NCBI GenBank assembly: GCA_900318375.1
Contig: ONKG01000026.1
Location: 23,882 to 87,881, forward strand
Reading direction: 5' to 3'
From: an uncultured Lachnospiraceae bacterium
GTDB lineage: Bacteria; Bacillota; Clostridia; Lachnospirales; Lachnospiraceae
DNA: 64,000 nt
Every line of letters begins with the position of its first letter. Within the stretch, counting starts at the first letter, position 1. Position numbers and translations under genes: made by a program. Shown here one piece after another: positions 8,436-16,568 of the stretch. A model generated the notes under the pieces. That model made no database searches, was not told where the DNA came from, and saw nothing but the letters and a program-made list of their open reading frames with translations.

Positions 8436-8576
8436 GCTCTCCGGATCATGCTCCCCGGATCATGCTCCCCAAACAGCACTCCCCAAATCATGCTCCCCGG
8501 GCAGCGCTCTTCACACAATGACCTCCAGGCAATTCTCTCCAGACAGCTCTCCCCGGATCATGCTCCCCGGGCAAAT
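8436..8576. repeat. Degenerate GGATCATGCTCCCC repeats
   Basis: Several partly degenerate copies of (G/A)(G/A)ATCATGCTCCCC with CAGCNCTCCCC variants fill the gap between the methyltransferase and the MFS transporter gene. No open frame or hairpin with a U-run stands out. Confidence 0.55.
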
Positions 8577-8584
8577 CCTCCGCT

Positions 8585-9855
8585 TTACCTTGCGGAAAGC
8601 CGGCTCTTCTCCCCCGGTCTGCGGATCATAAAGGAAATCAGCGCGGACAGCACGATCGCTCCAAGCAGCAGAAACAGTGATCCCAGGTAGGAATGGGTCT
8701 GGTCATACATGCGTCCCGCCAGAACCGAAGCAAAGGAGGTAAAGAGCGCGTTGGTCGGGATCAGGGCAAAGTTTGTCGAATACCAGGTCCTGCCGTAGAA
8801 ATCCAGGATCAGCGGCGGACTGATGGAGGCGTTGCCTCCGTAGCCGAATCCGCCGGCTATAAATCCGATGACAACCAGAGCAAATATGCCGGTCTTGACC
8901 GCGAGAATCATCATGACCGCGGCAAATCCAAAGGAAAGCATCACCATCAGCATGGTGATCCGGTAGCCGAACCGGTCATAGACCGTTCCCGTGACAATCC
9001 GGCCGGCCGCATTCAGGATGGAAATCATACCGACTGCCGTCGCGATGGTATTGCCGGAGAGCTTCGTTCCGACCTCTGCCGCTATTCCGCTCGCCTGTGA
9101 GACAAGCATGAGTCCGGAGGCGGTCAGAAGAGCCACCCAGATATAAAAGAGCCAGAAGGAACCCTTTTTGATCATCTCGGTTGCGGGAATGTCGCTGGCG
9201 GGCTCCCTGCCTTTTTTCTTTTTCGAGGAGGACTTTCCTCCTGCATCCCCTGCCGCTGCCGCAGCCTCCCCGGGGCCGGGAGTGCGCATGACAAAAATCC
9301 CCAGAACCAGGACAGCCAGGGCCAGAACCGCAAGCAGCCTCAGGCCAGACGCCCAGGCGCGGCTTCCGTCCGCGGGCGCAAGAGCCGCAAAGAGCTTGCC
9401 TGCGATGAAGCTGCTCATTCCGAATCCCGCAAGGAGGGTGCCGGAGGCAACGCCCTGCATATCCGGAAACCAGGCGGACACGGTACTGACTGTCGAATTA
9501 TAGCACAGCCAGTTGCAAGGCCGCACATGGCACCGAATCCTATATACAGCAGAATCGGCGACTGCGCAAAAGAGGAGAGCATCATTCCGCCCGAAAACAG
9601 GGCTGCTCCCGCCGCAAGGATCACCTTTGGCCCGGTCTTTTTGAGGAGCACGCCGCTCACCATGCCTCCCGCCGCATAGCCCATCATGGTGATCGTAAAA
9701 GTCATGGATAAGGTCTGCGCGCTCCAGTCCGGAAAGGTCGCCGCGATCGATCTGGCTATGATCGTCCACGTATAGACCGTGCCCGCGATGAGCATGATCA
9801 GAACACCGGTGATCAGCCATACACTCCTGTTTTTCTTTTTCATAATTGTGATCAT
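8585..9855 (-). pseudogene. MFS transporter (OFA oxalate/formate-antiporter type), single-base frameshift
   Basis: Two overlapping frames together make one twelve-helix transporter. The first (9855 to about 9510) begins MKKKNRSVW and carries the first five helices up to GAMCGLATGC. The second resumes with CYNSTVSTVSAWFPD and runs to 8585. Family members read GLATG-L-CYNSTV across this point, so one base (a C in GGC(C)TGTGC) is missing near 9507-9510. Restoring it gives 423 residues, normal for the OFA family, with the usual WFPDMQGVASG. The long Ala/Gly/Lys cytoplasmic loop (about 9210-9270) is normal. Either a recent mutation or an assembly error. The function if intact would be organic-anion transport; the substrate is unknown. 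Confidence 0.85.
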
Positions 9856-9954
9856 AACCCCCTGTCAGAAAACATGTATTGTAACTCCTGCATCCAGCGA
9901 ATCAGTGTAATCCAAAGCTGCAAAAAAGACAAGCGTTACCGGTCACGAATCTAT

Positions 9955-9963
9955 GGTATAATT
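9955..9963 (+). promoter_or_regulatory. Extended -10 promoter of deoD
   Basis: TGGTATAAT, a TGn extended -10 with a perfect TATAAT hexamer, 153 bases before the deoD start. The -35 region (around 9935-9941) is weak, as expected for extended -10 promoters. Confidence 0.6.
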
Positions 9964-9971
9964 AGACATCG

Positions 9972-10006
9972 GTTACACGCCCTTCAAGAGGACGTGTATA
10001 TGTAAC
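9972..10006. repeat. GTTACACGCCC...GTAAC hairpin in the deoD leader
   Basis: An imperfect palindrome with outer arms GTTACACGCCC and GTGTATATGTAAC, lying just after the predicted transcription start. A close copy (about 29 of 35 bases, by eye) occurs at 26660-26693, also in front of a plus-strand gene. Confidence 0.7.
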
Positions 10007-10115
10007 AGATATGGTGTTCTCTGTTCAGACAGGAACGAACTCCGGTGCGTTCTGCATGATTTTCAGTGAACCATGCAGGCGCTCTTCTGTCCCGAATAAC
10101 AGAAAGGAGATAAAA

Positions 10116-10880
10116 ATGTCAACACCCCATAATTCAGCCAATCCCGGAGACATTGCGGAGTCTATTCTCCTTCCGGGAGATCCGCTTCGTGCCAAAGTCA
10201 TCGCGGAGACTTTTCTCTCCGACATAGTCTGCTTCAACTCCGTGAGAAACATGTTGGGATACACAGGAACCTATAAGGGCAAGCCTGTTTCTGTCATGGG
10301 CACCGGCATGGGCATGCCCTCCATAGGGATCTACTCCTACGAACTGATCCATTTCTACGGTGTCAAAAACCTGATCAGGGTCGGCTCCTGCGGATCCATT
10401 GTGAAAAATGTCAGGATCGGCGACATCGTCATGGCCCAGGGCGCCTGCACAAACTCCTCTTATGCCCTGCAGTACGGGCTGAACGGCACCTTTTCCGCCA
10501 TTGCTTCCTATGACCTTCTGCATAAGGCTGTAAAATCCGCAGAGGCCCACGGCTACCCCTATGTAGTCGGAAACGTCCTCTCCTCGGATACCTTCTATAC
10601 CGAGACGCCGGTCTGGAAGGACTGGGCAAAAATGGGATGCCTGGGAGTCGAGATGGAGACTTTCGCACTCTACTGCAATGCCGTGCGCGCAGCCAACGCA
10701 GGGGAAGGCTCCGACGACGCATCCAAAGACACTGCCAACCCGTTTGAGGATGTCAAGGCACTGGGCATCTTCACTGTCTCCGATTCCCTGGTGACCGGCG
10801 AGGCGACCACTGCGGAAGAGCGCCAGAACAAATTCACCAACATGATGGAAGTCGCCCTGGACGTCGCGGCAGACCTGTAA
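10116..10880 (+). CDS. deoD: Purine-nucleoside phosphorylase, DeoD type
   Basis: Splits purine (deoxy)nucleosides with phosphate to base and (deoxy)ribose 1-phosphate for salvage. The 254-residue protein matches the hexameric DeoD class: MSTPHNSANPGDIA start, SILLPGDPLRAK, MGTGMGMPSIGIYSYELI, RVGSCGSI phosphate loop, EMETFALY and the catalytic aspartate in TVSDSLVTGE. It is about 15 residues longer than usual because of a hydrophilic insertion near residues 196-212 (GEGSDDASKD). The start is set by AGAAAGGAG at 10101-10109. It is transcribed alone, between its own promoter and a strong terminator. Confidence 0.95.
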   Translation: MSTPHNSANPGDIAESILLPGDPLRAKVIAETFLSDIVCFNSVRNMLGYTGTYKGKPVSVMGTGMGMPSIGIYSYELIHFYGVKNLIRVGSCGSIVKNVRIGDIVMAQGACTNSSYALQYGLNGTFSAIASYDLLHKAVKSAEAHGYPYVVGNVLSSDTFYTETPVWKDWAKMGCLGVEMETFALYCNAVRAANAGEGSDDASKDTANPFEDVKALGIFTVSDSLVTGEATTAEERQNKFTNMMEVALDVAADL

Positions 10881-10896
10881 TCCGGATTCTTTGCTT

Positions 10897-10933
10897 CCGG
10901 CTGCTGTCATCTACAGACAGCAGCCGGTTTTTT
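10897..10933 (+). terminator. Rho-independent terminator after deoD
   Basis: CCGGCTGCTGTC pairs perfectly with GACAGCAGCCGG around a short loop and is followed by TTTTTTAT. Confidence 0.9.
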
Positions 10934-11110
10934 ATGCCGGCGCCGGACATCCGGATTCCTCCGAAACCGTATCCGGCGCGCAAAATCGGGGGCGGCAATC
11001 CCCGAATATTGCATAGAGAGCAGTCCCCCGGAAAGATATATTGGTTATACCGACTTCACTAAAGTAAGCCCCTGAAATTCGTAAACCAATAATTTTGACT
11101 GGAGGATATC

Positions 11111-11737
11111 ATGAAAAAGAAGAAGAAAAAGCTGCCCATTATCATCCTGATCCTTGTTCTGCTCATCGCTTTTTCCATGATGAGAGGAAAAGGTTCCAAA
11201 TCGGATCCCGCCCCGACGCAGACCGCACAGGCGGAAGCTGAGGAGAAAGCGGAAAAGACCCGGGAAGAAACTCCTGAAGAGGAAACAGAAGAAACCGGGG
11301 AGGATAAGGACACGGAAGAAGAGGCCGACACTCCGGAAGAGGAGACCTCTGATGACAGTCAGGCAGACGAGGATACGGACGATGCGGCTTCTCCGGAATC
11401 CGGCTCTGAAGACGATGGAGAGAACTCCGAAAACACAGAAGACGGGGATGACACACCGGTAAACGGAATCCGCCCTTCCTTCAAAAAAGCAATGGATGAG
11501 TACGAGGCATTCTTTGATTCCTATGTGGAATTCATGAAAAAATATAAGAATGCAGACGCTTCAGACCTGGCCTCAATGATGGTCGATTATACCACCTACA
11601 TGACCGAATATACAGAGACCATGGAAGCTCTGGACAAGATCGATGATGATGAAGATCTCTCCAATGAAGAGCTCGTCTACTACACCGAGGTAATGGGCAG
11701 AATCAACACAAAACTGGCCGAAGTCGCAGTGGAATAA
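11111..11737 (+). CDS. Membrane-anchored protein with acidic linker and helical domain (DUF6591-like)
   Basis: 208 residues. A KKKKKK start and one hydrophobic helix (residues 8-22) anchor it with the bulk probably outside. Residues 30-115 are an extreme Glu/Asp/Thr/Ser linker. The C-terminal 90 residues (RPSFKKAMDEYEAFFDSYVEF...) form the conserved helical part, which I recall as DUF6591 but could not check. GGAGG lies 6 bases before the ATG. The function is unknown. It has its own terminator and no evident operon partner. Confidence 0.8.
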   Translation: MKKKKKKLPIIILILVLLIAFSMMRGKGSKSDPAPTQTAQAEAEEKAEKTREETPEEETEETGEDKDTEEEADTPEEETSDDSQADEDTDDAASPESGSEDDGENSENTEDGDDTPVNGIRPSFKKAMDEYEAFFDSYVEFMKKYKNADASDLASMMVDYTTYMTEYTETMEALDKIDDDEDLSNEELVYYTEVMGRINTKLAEVAVE

Positions 11738-11792
11738 ATATGTTGAAAGCACGAAAGTGCTGAAAACATAAAATACAGGGACGGAAAAACAA

Positions 11793-11868
11793 GAGCCATC
11801 TGCAGGTTTGGATGATCGATTTGTTCAGCATGGATCATCTTCTTCCGGCAGATGGCCTTTTTTTGTCC
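11793..11868. terminator. Bidirectional terminator between convergent genes
   Basis: GCCATCTGC and GCAGATGGC enclose an inner hairpin (GATGATC/GATCATC). TTTTTTT follows on the plus strand, and an A-rich stretch ACGGAAAAACAAGA gives a U-run on the minus strand. It can serve both the anchored protein gene and the STAND gene that ends at 11880. Confidence 0.8.
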
Positions 11869-11879
11869 TGACACGGACT

Positions 11880-14800
11880 TCAGTTTTTCTGATCGAACCA
11901 TTCCCTTGCGGCGGCATAGTCCTCCATGACTGCCTTTGTGCGGGGATGGTCCGGGCCGAATATTTTTTCCAGGATAGCAATGGCTGTCTCAAAGCAGAGG
12001 AAGCCGTTTTTCTTATCTCCCCTGAGGAGATAGGCCTCCGCCATGTTATTGTAAAGATCCGCCCTGTGCGGGTTTTCCGGTCCGTAATTCTTATCCAGAA
12101 TGGCCAGCGCCTTCCAGTACCAGTGGAAGGCCTCGTCCAGCAGCCTGTCCGCCTCCCCATCTCTTCCCTCATCGCAGGCCTTCCGGCAGCGTTCGTCATA
12201 CATGAGGCCGACGTTGTTGCAGATCCCTGCATTTCCGGCATAGTCCTCTCCGAACAGCTCCTTATTGATACTTAGAGCGCGGTCAAAATATGTCTCTGCC
12301 CTTTCCGGATCTGAAAGCTCGCTGTACTCCTGTCCGAGATTGCAGCAGATGACCGCCGTTCCCGGATGCAGTTCCCCGAAGCATGATTTCTGCAGGACAA
12401 GAGACTTTTCATAAAACTGCACTGCTTTTTCATGGTCCTGCCGGGCAGAACACAGCAGTCCCAGATTGTTGCAGGTCGTGGAGAGCTGAATGCTGTCAGG
12501 CCCATAGAATTCTGTCTGGATCTGAAGGGCTTTGTTCAGGAGTTCTTCTGCTTCCTCATACTTCTCCATCTCATACAGCACGACCGCCATATCATTATAT
12601 GTGATCGCAATTTCGGGGATCCCGCCCCCTTCCATGGATTCCTGCAGTCTGATTGCTCTCCGGTAATGGGCAAGTGCCTCTTCGAAGTGTCCCAATGCTC
12701 CCTCCGCCTGGGCGCCTGCCTTAAAGACAGAGGCAGAGAAAGCGGGTCCCGCTGCCGCGGGCGGCAGCTTTTCGGCGGCGCTTTCCGCCGCCTTCGCCCA
12801 TTGCAGGGCCGTCTGCGGATGCCCGGTCTCATACTCGATCAGGGAGGCCTTCCAGGCAGCCCGGGCCCCTTCTTCAGCCCCCTTTTTCAGTGCAGAAACG
12901 GACTTTCTGCTTTCCGGACTTTCTTTCAGGCTTTCTTTCAGGCTTTCTTCCGCCCTTTCTTTCAGGCTTTCTTTCGGGCTTTCTGCAGACTGTACGGACT
13001 GGCTTCCAGCTCTGCCCGCGTATTTCTCCTTTTCTCTCACCGGTATTTCCGAACGGACATCTTCCCGGCTGCCAAGTCTGTAATAAAAACGCATGAGCAG
13101 GCGCGAAACCTGTCCAAGCAGGCGGTAATCCCGTTTTTTTTCCGTGTAGTGTTCGTAATAAGCAAGAGAGCGGCGGATAAACTCCCCGCAGTTCTCCGGG
13201 TCCGGCAGGAGTTTGTCCGCAGCCAGGTCTGCTGTGACCGGATGCATGGAAATCGTCTTCCCGACATTTGCCAGGTGCAGATCGCGGAAACGCAGCAGCA
13301 TCCCCCGCAGAGCCTCCGGACGAAAGCTTCCTTCACAAAGTTCCATAAAGAGTCCGCGGTCGAGCCCGCTTCCGGGAAGGAGAGAAAGTATGCGCAGAAG
13401 AAGCTTCTGTTCTTTGGAAAATCCCGAAAAAGAAAAGAGCTGTGTCATCTGGCTGTACATATCCGGAGCCCCTCTATAGACGCCCGCCGCTTCGTTCCCG
13501 ATCTGCGAATATCTGCCGCTGCGCACCTTTCCCAGGACCTCCTCGATGGTACTGAACCCCGCACTATACTTGAGGGCTGCAGCGATCAGTTCGACGACCA
13601 TGACATGCTTGCCGACGGAGAGGATGATCTCCTCCATCATCACCTCTTCGGCTTCCGTCCATTCGTGGTCATCATAGATCTCTCTGGCAAGCTCTGTCAG
13701 CTCCGCCCTCGACAAGAGGTGTTCCCGGGCGGAAAGGCAGACCGACGAATACTGGGGCGGCACAAAGAGTCTCGTAGTGAGAAGGATGTTTGCACCGGTC
13801 CTGCAGAGCAGATCGAGGATGTCCCCGTTTGTCCGCTGCTCCGGATCTGTCTCACAGACCCCTGCGAGCATCTCAAAAAAGGTCCGGTCATACTGTTCCG
13901 AATCAAAATTGTCGATGAGCAGGAGCAGACGCGGTCCATAGCGCGAAATCCGGGACAGGTGAAATTCAAACAGTTCTTCCTGTGAAATTTCTTCCCAGTG
14001 CAGCCTGTCCTGAAAGCGGATCTCGGCGACGGTATTGTACAGGTCTTCATGAAAAGGAGCATAGATACAGCAGGTATCTGCCGCCAGCGCGGCGTAGCGC
14101 AGAGCAAGAGAAGTCTTTCCGCATCCGCCGTCTCCTGTGATCCAGACGGGACTCTGCCTGCGCAGGAACCGCTCATCGATCCATTCCAGCTCTCTCTGCC
14201 TGCCCTTGAAAATCCGTCCGCTGCGGGGCGGCCGGGAGACGGATGCTATTTCCGGAAGGCCTTTCAGCCTCGACTCCCGTTCCTCCACCTGCAGGATCTG
14301 AATATTCTGCGGCAGAAGACTGCACAGGCACTGACAGCTGTCGCGCAGAAGGGCGGCGAGCATAAGCCAGGCAAGCGCCGTTCCCAGCGCACGGTCAGCG
14401 CTCTCCTCTTCGCCTCTTTCGCTGTACTCGTCAAAAGAAGTCAGCAGAGCTCGTATGTGGCGAAAGATCGCATACCGGTCCGCCGGATTCATCTGCGGCA
14501 CAAGGCCCTTTTCCTCCTCCGGCCCGTTCTTCAGAAACCCTTCAATCTCATTGCGCAGGTCCTTCTTGTTTTTTTCACTGTAGAGGCCGCAATATTGCTG
14601 CACGATCAGTATATTTGCTTCGAGAATGCAGCGCATGGAGGCAGATGCTTCGGACGCCCCTTCTCCGGGCTCTCCCTCAACCAGCATCCGGTCAAACCGG
14701 ACCCGCTCCGAAGCGACAGAATACCCCTTTTCCTCACAGCGCAGCAGAAAACTGCGGCGCTTGGTGTCCGCCTGAATATAGTCCATCAGCGCATCCCAGC

Positions 14801-15029
14801 CGCCGAAATGCAGAAAGAGAAAGTGGTTCATCTGCACATTGGGACGGCCATGTTTTGTCAGGATCTCCGTCATATAAGTCAGACATTCCTCGGAAAGACC
14901 CTTGTCCGTATGATTCCCCGCGGGCATGGAAAGATCGGAGGCTGAAAACCGCATCAAGGGGCGGTTCTTGTCTTTGGAATACAAGCGGCGGTCGATCGCT
15001 TCCAGGGTAAGTATATAGTCACTGCTCAT
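11880..15029 (-). CDS. STAND-type NTPase with C-terminal TPR array
   Basis: A 1049-residue cytoplasmic protein. Residues 1-270 have no motif I recognise and may hold the effector or sensor. The NTPase core starts near 275 (FKGRQREL), with Walker A GDGGCGKTSL at 299-308, Walker B RLLLLIDNFD at 367-376 and a sensor-like ILLTTRL. A low-complexity ESLKE-repeat linker lies near residues 680-710. From about 720 to the end there are tetratricopeptide repeats of kinesin-light-chain type (TCNNLGLLCSARQDHEKAVQFYEKSL). This build is shared by signalling STAND proteins and by several anti-phage systems. Its start lies 18 bases after a small gene on the same strand, so the two are probably co-transcribed. 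The ligand and output are unknown. Confidence 0.85.
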   Translation of the reverse strand: MSSDYILTLEAIDRRLYSKDKNRPLMRFSASDLSMPAGNHTDKGLSEECLTYMTEILTKHGRPNVQMNHFLFLHFGGWDALMDYIQADTKRRSFLLRCEEKGYSVASERVRFDRMLVEGEPGEGASEASASMRCILEANILIVQQYCGLYSEKNKKDLRNEIEGFLKNGPEEEKGLVPQMNPADRYAIFRHIRALLTSFDEYSERGEEESADRALGTALAWLMLAALLRDSCQCLCSLLPQNIQILQVEERESRLKGLPEIASVSRPPRSGRIFKGRQRELEWIDERFLRRQSPVWITGDGGCGKTSLALRYAALAADTCCIYAPFHEDLYNTVAEIRFQDRLHWEEISQEELFEFHLSRISRYGPRLLLLIDNFDSEQYDRTFFEMLAGVCETDPEQRTNGDILDLLCRTGANILLTTRLFVPPQYSSVCLSAREHLLSRAELTELAREIYDDHEWTEAEEVMMEEIILSVGKHVMVVELIAAALKYSAGFSTIEEVLGKVRSGRYSQIGNEAAGVYRGAPDMYSQMTQLFSFSGFSKEQKLLLRILSLLPGSGLDRGLFMELCEGSFRPEALRGMLLRFRDLHLANVGKTISMHPVTADLAADKLLPDPENCGEFIRRSLAYYEHYTEKKRDYRLLGQVSRLLMRFYYRLGSREDVRSEIPVREKEKYAGRAGSQSVQSAESPKESLKERAEESLKESLKESPESRKSVSALKKGAEEGARAAWKASLIEYETGHPQTALQWAKAAESAAEKLPPAAAGPAFSASVFKAGAQAEGALGHFEEALAHYRRAIRLQESMEGGGIPEIAITYNDMAVVLYEMEKYEEAEELLNKALQIQTEFYGPDSIQLSTTCNNLGLLCSARQDHEKAVQFYEKSLVLQKSCFGELHPGTAVICCNLGQEYSELSDPERAETYFDRALSINKELFGEDYAGNAGICNNVGLMYDERCRKACDEGRDGEADRLLDEAFHWYWKALAILDKNYGPENPHRADLYNNMAEAYLLRGDKKNGFLCFETAIAILEKIFGPDHPRTKAVMEDYAAAREWFDQKN

Positions 15030-15047
15030 AGTTAAGTTTCAATCCTC

Positions 15048-15401
15048 TCAGTTGGCTGCCCGTCCGGCATTACAGTAGATCAGCCGCAGATGCAGCATGG
15101 AGATCTCGTCCCACGCAATCTTCGAGTCAACATCATCGATCTCTATGGACCAGAGCGCCTGCCTGTTGGTCCAGAAGCACCCGTTGTGGCGGCTCAGAGC
15201 AATCTCCGCGATAGCCTCGTTTCCATCAATTATAGCACATTCGATTTCCGGCTCAATATCCGGCACAGCGGGCGACCTGGTGCAGGCAGTCATCCTCCCG
15301 CGGATCGTGATCCTGCCCGATTTCCGGTCCGTCACCGTCTTCACCATGTCGATCCGGATACCCGATTCCAGTCCCATGGGGTCTTCTACTACAGCATTCA
15401 T
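15048..15401 (-). CDS. Small protein upstream of the STAND NTPase, unknown function
   Basis: 117 residues, no signal peptide or membrane segment. Alternating hydrophobic patterns (RITIRGRM, EIECAIIDG, ALWSIEIDD, LHLRLIY) suggest a beta-sandwich fold. An excellent AGGAGGT precedes the ATG. The TGA stop is 18 bases before the NTPase start, so a joint function is likely. I do not recognise the family. Confidence 0.7.
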   Translation of the reverse strand: MNAVVEDPMGLESGIRIDMVKTVTDRKSGRITIRGRMTACTRSPAVPDIEPEIECAIIDGNEAIAEIALSRHNGCFWTNRQALWSIEIDDVDSKIAWDEISMLHLRLIYCNAGRAAN

Positions 15402-15509
15402 TTACGCACCTCCTGTTTTTGCGGCACAGATATTGCCTTGCTCGCAGCGCCGCAGTGTCATACATTCCGGCACAGCCACGATCACAGCATCGCTGCCCTG
15501 CTCCGTCAT
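15402..15509 (-). CDS. Possible 35-codon ORF coupled to the small STAND partner gene
   Basis: ATG at 15509 opens a frame (MTEQGSDAVIVAVPEC...) whose TAA directly abuts the ATG of the 117-residue gene, and that gene's AGGAGGT site lies within its last codons. Cysteines occur at residues 16, 22 and 28. No clear ribosome binding site precedes it. It could be a leader peptide, a real micro-protein, or chance. Confidence 0.3.
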   Translation of the reverse strand: MTEQGSDAVIVAVPECMTLRRCEQGNICAAKTGGA

Positions 15510-15841
15510 ACCTATAAAGCTATCGTAAAGAATGCAGTTTGCACCGGCAATGCATTTTCAGGGGAGATAGTCCCTGAAAATCACCGGCGGAGCCTCATGA
15601 CTATTTTCCCAAATGATTCCCAAGTATTATCAGCGCCCCGCACGCAGAACTCTTGTTCCGGACTCAGTCGTTTCAGCAAAACAGTTTCCCGCACAGGGCT
15701 GTGCCAATAGAGCAGAGGCAGCCCTGCGAATAGGGTAAAGGCGGCAATATGAACTGCTGTGCAGTTCATATGCGCCCTCTGTCCACGACCGGCTTGTGTC
15801 CGCCGAAAGGCGGAAAAATACATTACACGGGCTGTATCATA
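15510..15841. other. Gap with inverted repeats, no convincing gene
   Basis: Holds TTTTCAGGGGAGATAGTCCCTGAAAA near 15555-15580 and a perfect 11-bp inverted repeat ATATGAACTGC/GCAGTTCATAT at 15747-15771. A 91-codon minus-strand frame crosses it but shows no recognisable protein features. Confidence 0.5.
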
Positions 15842-15885
15842 AAAAAGCTGACACATTTGCTTTAAAATGTGTCAGCCAACTTTTT
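15841..15885. terminator. Terminator hairpin after the HD hydrolase gene
   Basis: GCTGACACATTT pairs with AAATGTGTCAGC. The minus strand continues into TTTTTTATG, and the plus strand has TTTTTAA four bases after the stem. Confidence 0.85.
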
Positions 15886-15892
15886 AATTCCA

Positions 15893-16432
15893 TCAGTTAC
15901 CGGTCAGCTTCCGGAACAGTGTCAGATATTCCTCTTCCACCTGCCCAAAAGGCCGCACGGCATAGTCAAGGTCGATGTGAAGCTGCGGCGCCGGCCGGGG
16001 CTGGGGCTCCTGCAGCAGAAGCTCCAGGTCATACCAGAGCAGGTCATCGTCGATCTTCTTCAGCTCCTCCTGCTCCTCTTCTGTCAGCGTGCTGCCCAGA
16101 AAGCGCTCATACACCAGATCCAGCATGTGATCCTCCAGCTTCTGATAGGCCGGCAGGGATTCCTTGAAAGGACGCGGAATATCAGACAGATAGCACTCGC
16201 TGGCGTCATGCAGCAGACAAGCCAGTGCCAGCCGGGCACCCAGGCCGCGCGCCAGCGCCTCCTTCGCACAGCAGATACAATGCTCCCCCACCGACCAGAA
16301 GGTTTTCACGTGCCCGTTCCCCCTGCAGAGCATGGGAAGCGCATGGGCTATATCCTCGATCTGTATTTTCTCTTTTTCGGGTTCTGTAGGCACAAACCGC
16401 ATGCCCGTGAAAGTTCTGATATAACTTGCCAT
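15893..16432 (-). CDS. HD-domain phosphohydrolase (YfbR-like)
   Basis: 179 residues. A metal-dependent HD-superfamily hydrolase: a first histidine in SVGEHC (residue 51) and the HD pair in CLLHDASECYLSDIPRP (His75-Asp76), then a distal aspartate in KKIDDDLL. The pattern resembles YfbR/5'-nucleotidase-like proteins acting on (deoxy)nucleotides, but the substrate is inferred. The start at 16432 is fixed by AGGAGGATT immediately before the ATG; a longer open frame to 16465 lacks a site. Confidence 0.82.
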   Translation of the reverse strand: MASYIRTFTGMRFVPTEPEKEKIQIEDIAHALPMLCRGNGHVKTFWSVGEHCICCAKEALARGLGARLALACLLHDASECYLSDIPRPFKESLPAYQKLEDHMLDLVYERFLGSTLTEEEQEELKKIDDDLLWYDLELLLQEPQPRPAPQLHIDLDYAVRPFGQVEEEYLTLFRKLTGN

Positions 16433-16568
16433 AATCCTCCTGCCTCTATTGAAAGCCCGCTGCATATGCGAGCCTTAGTACATCTATGCGAAGAGCGCCG
16501 GACCCCAAAGGATCTATGCCGCTCAGGCTCGTCCTCTCATATCAGGCCGGCCCTGGTCCCGGTCCAGT

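Noticed and set aside
15581-15856. 91-codon minus-strand frame in the gap before the HD hydrolase
   Set aside because: It begins inside a terminator hairpin, has no Shine-Dalgarno and no recognisable domain.
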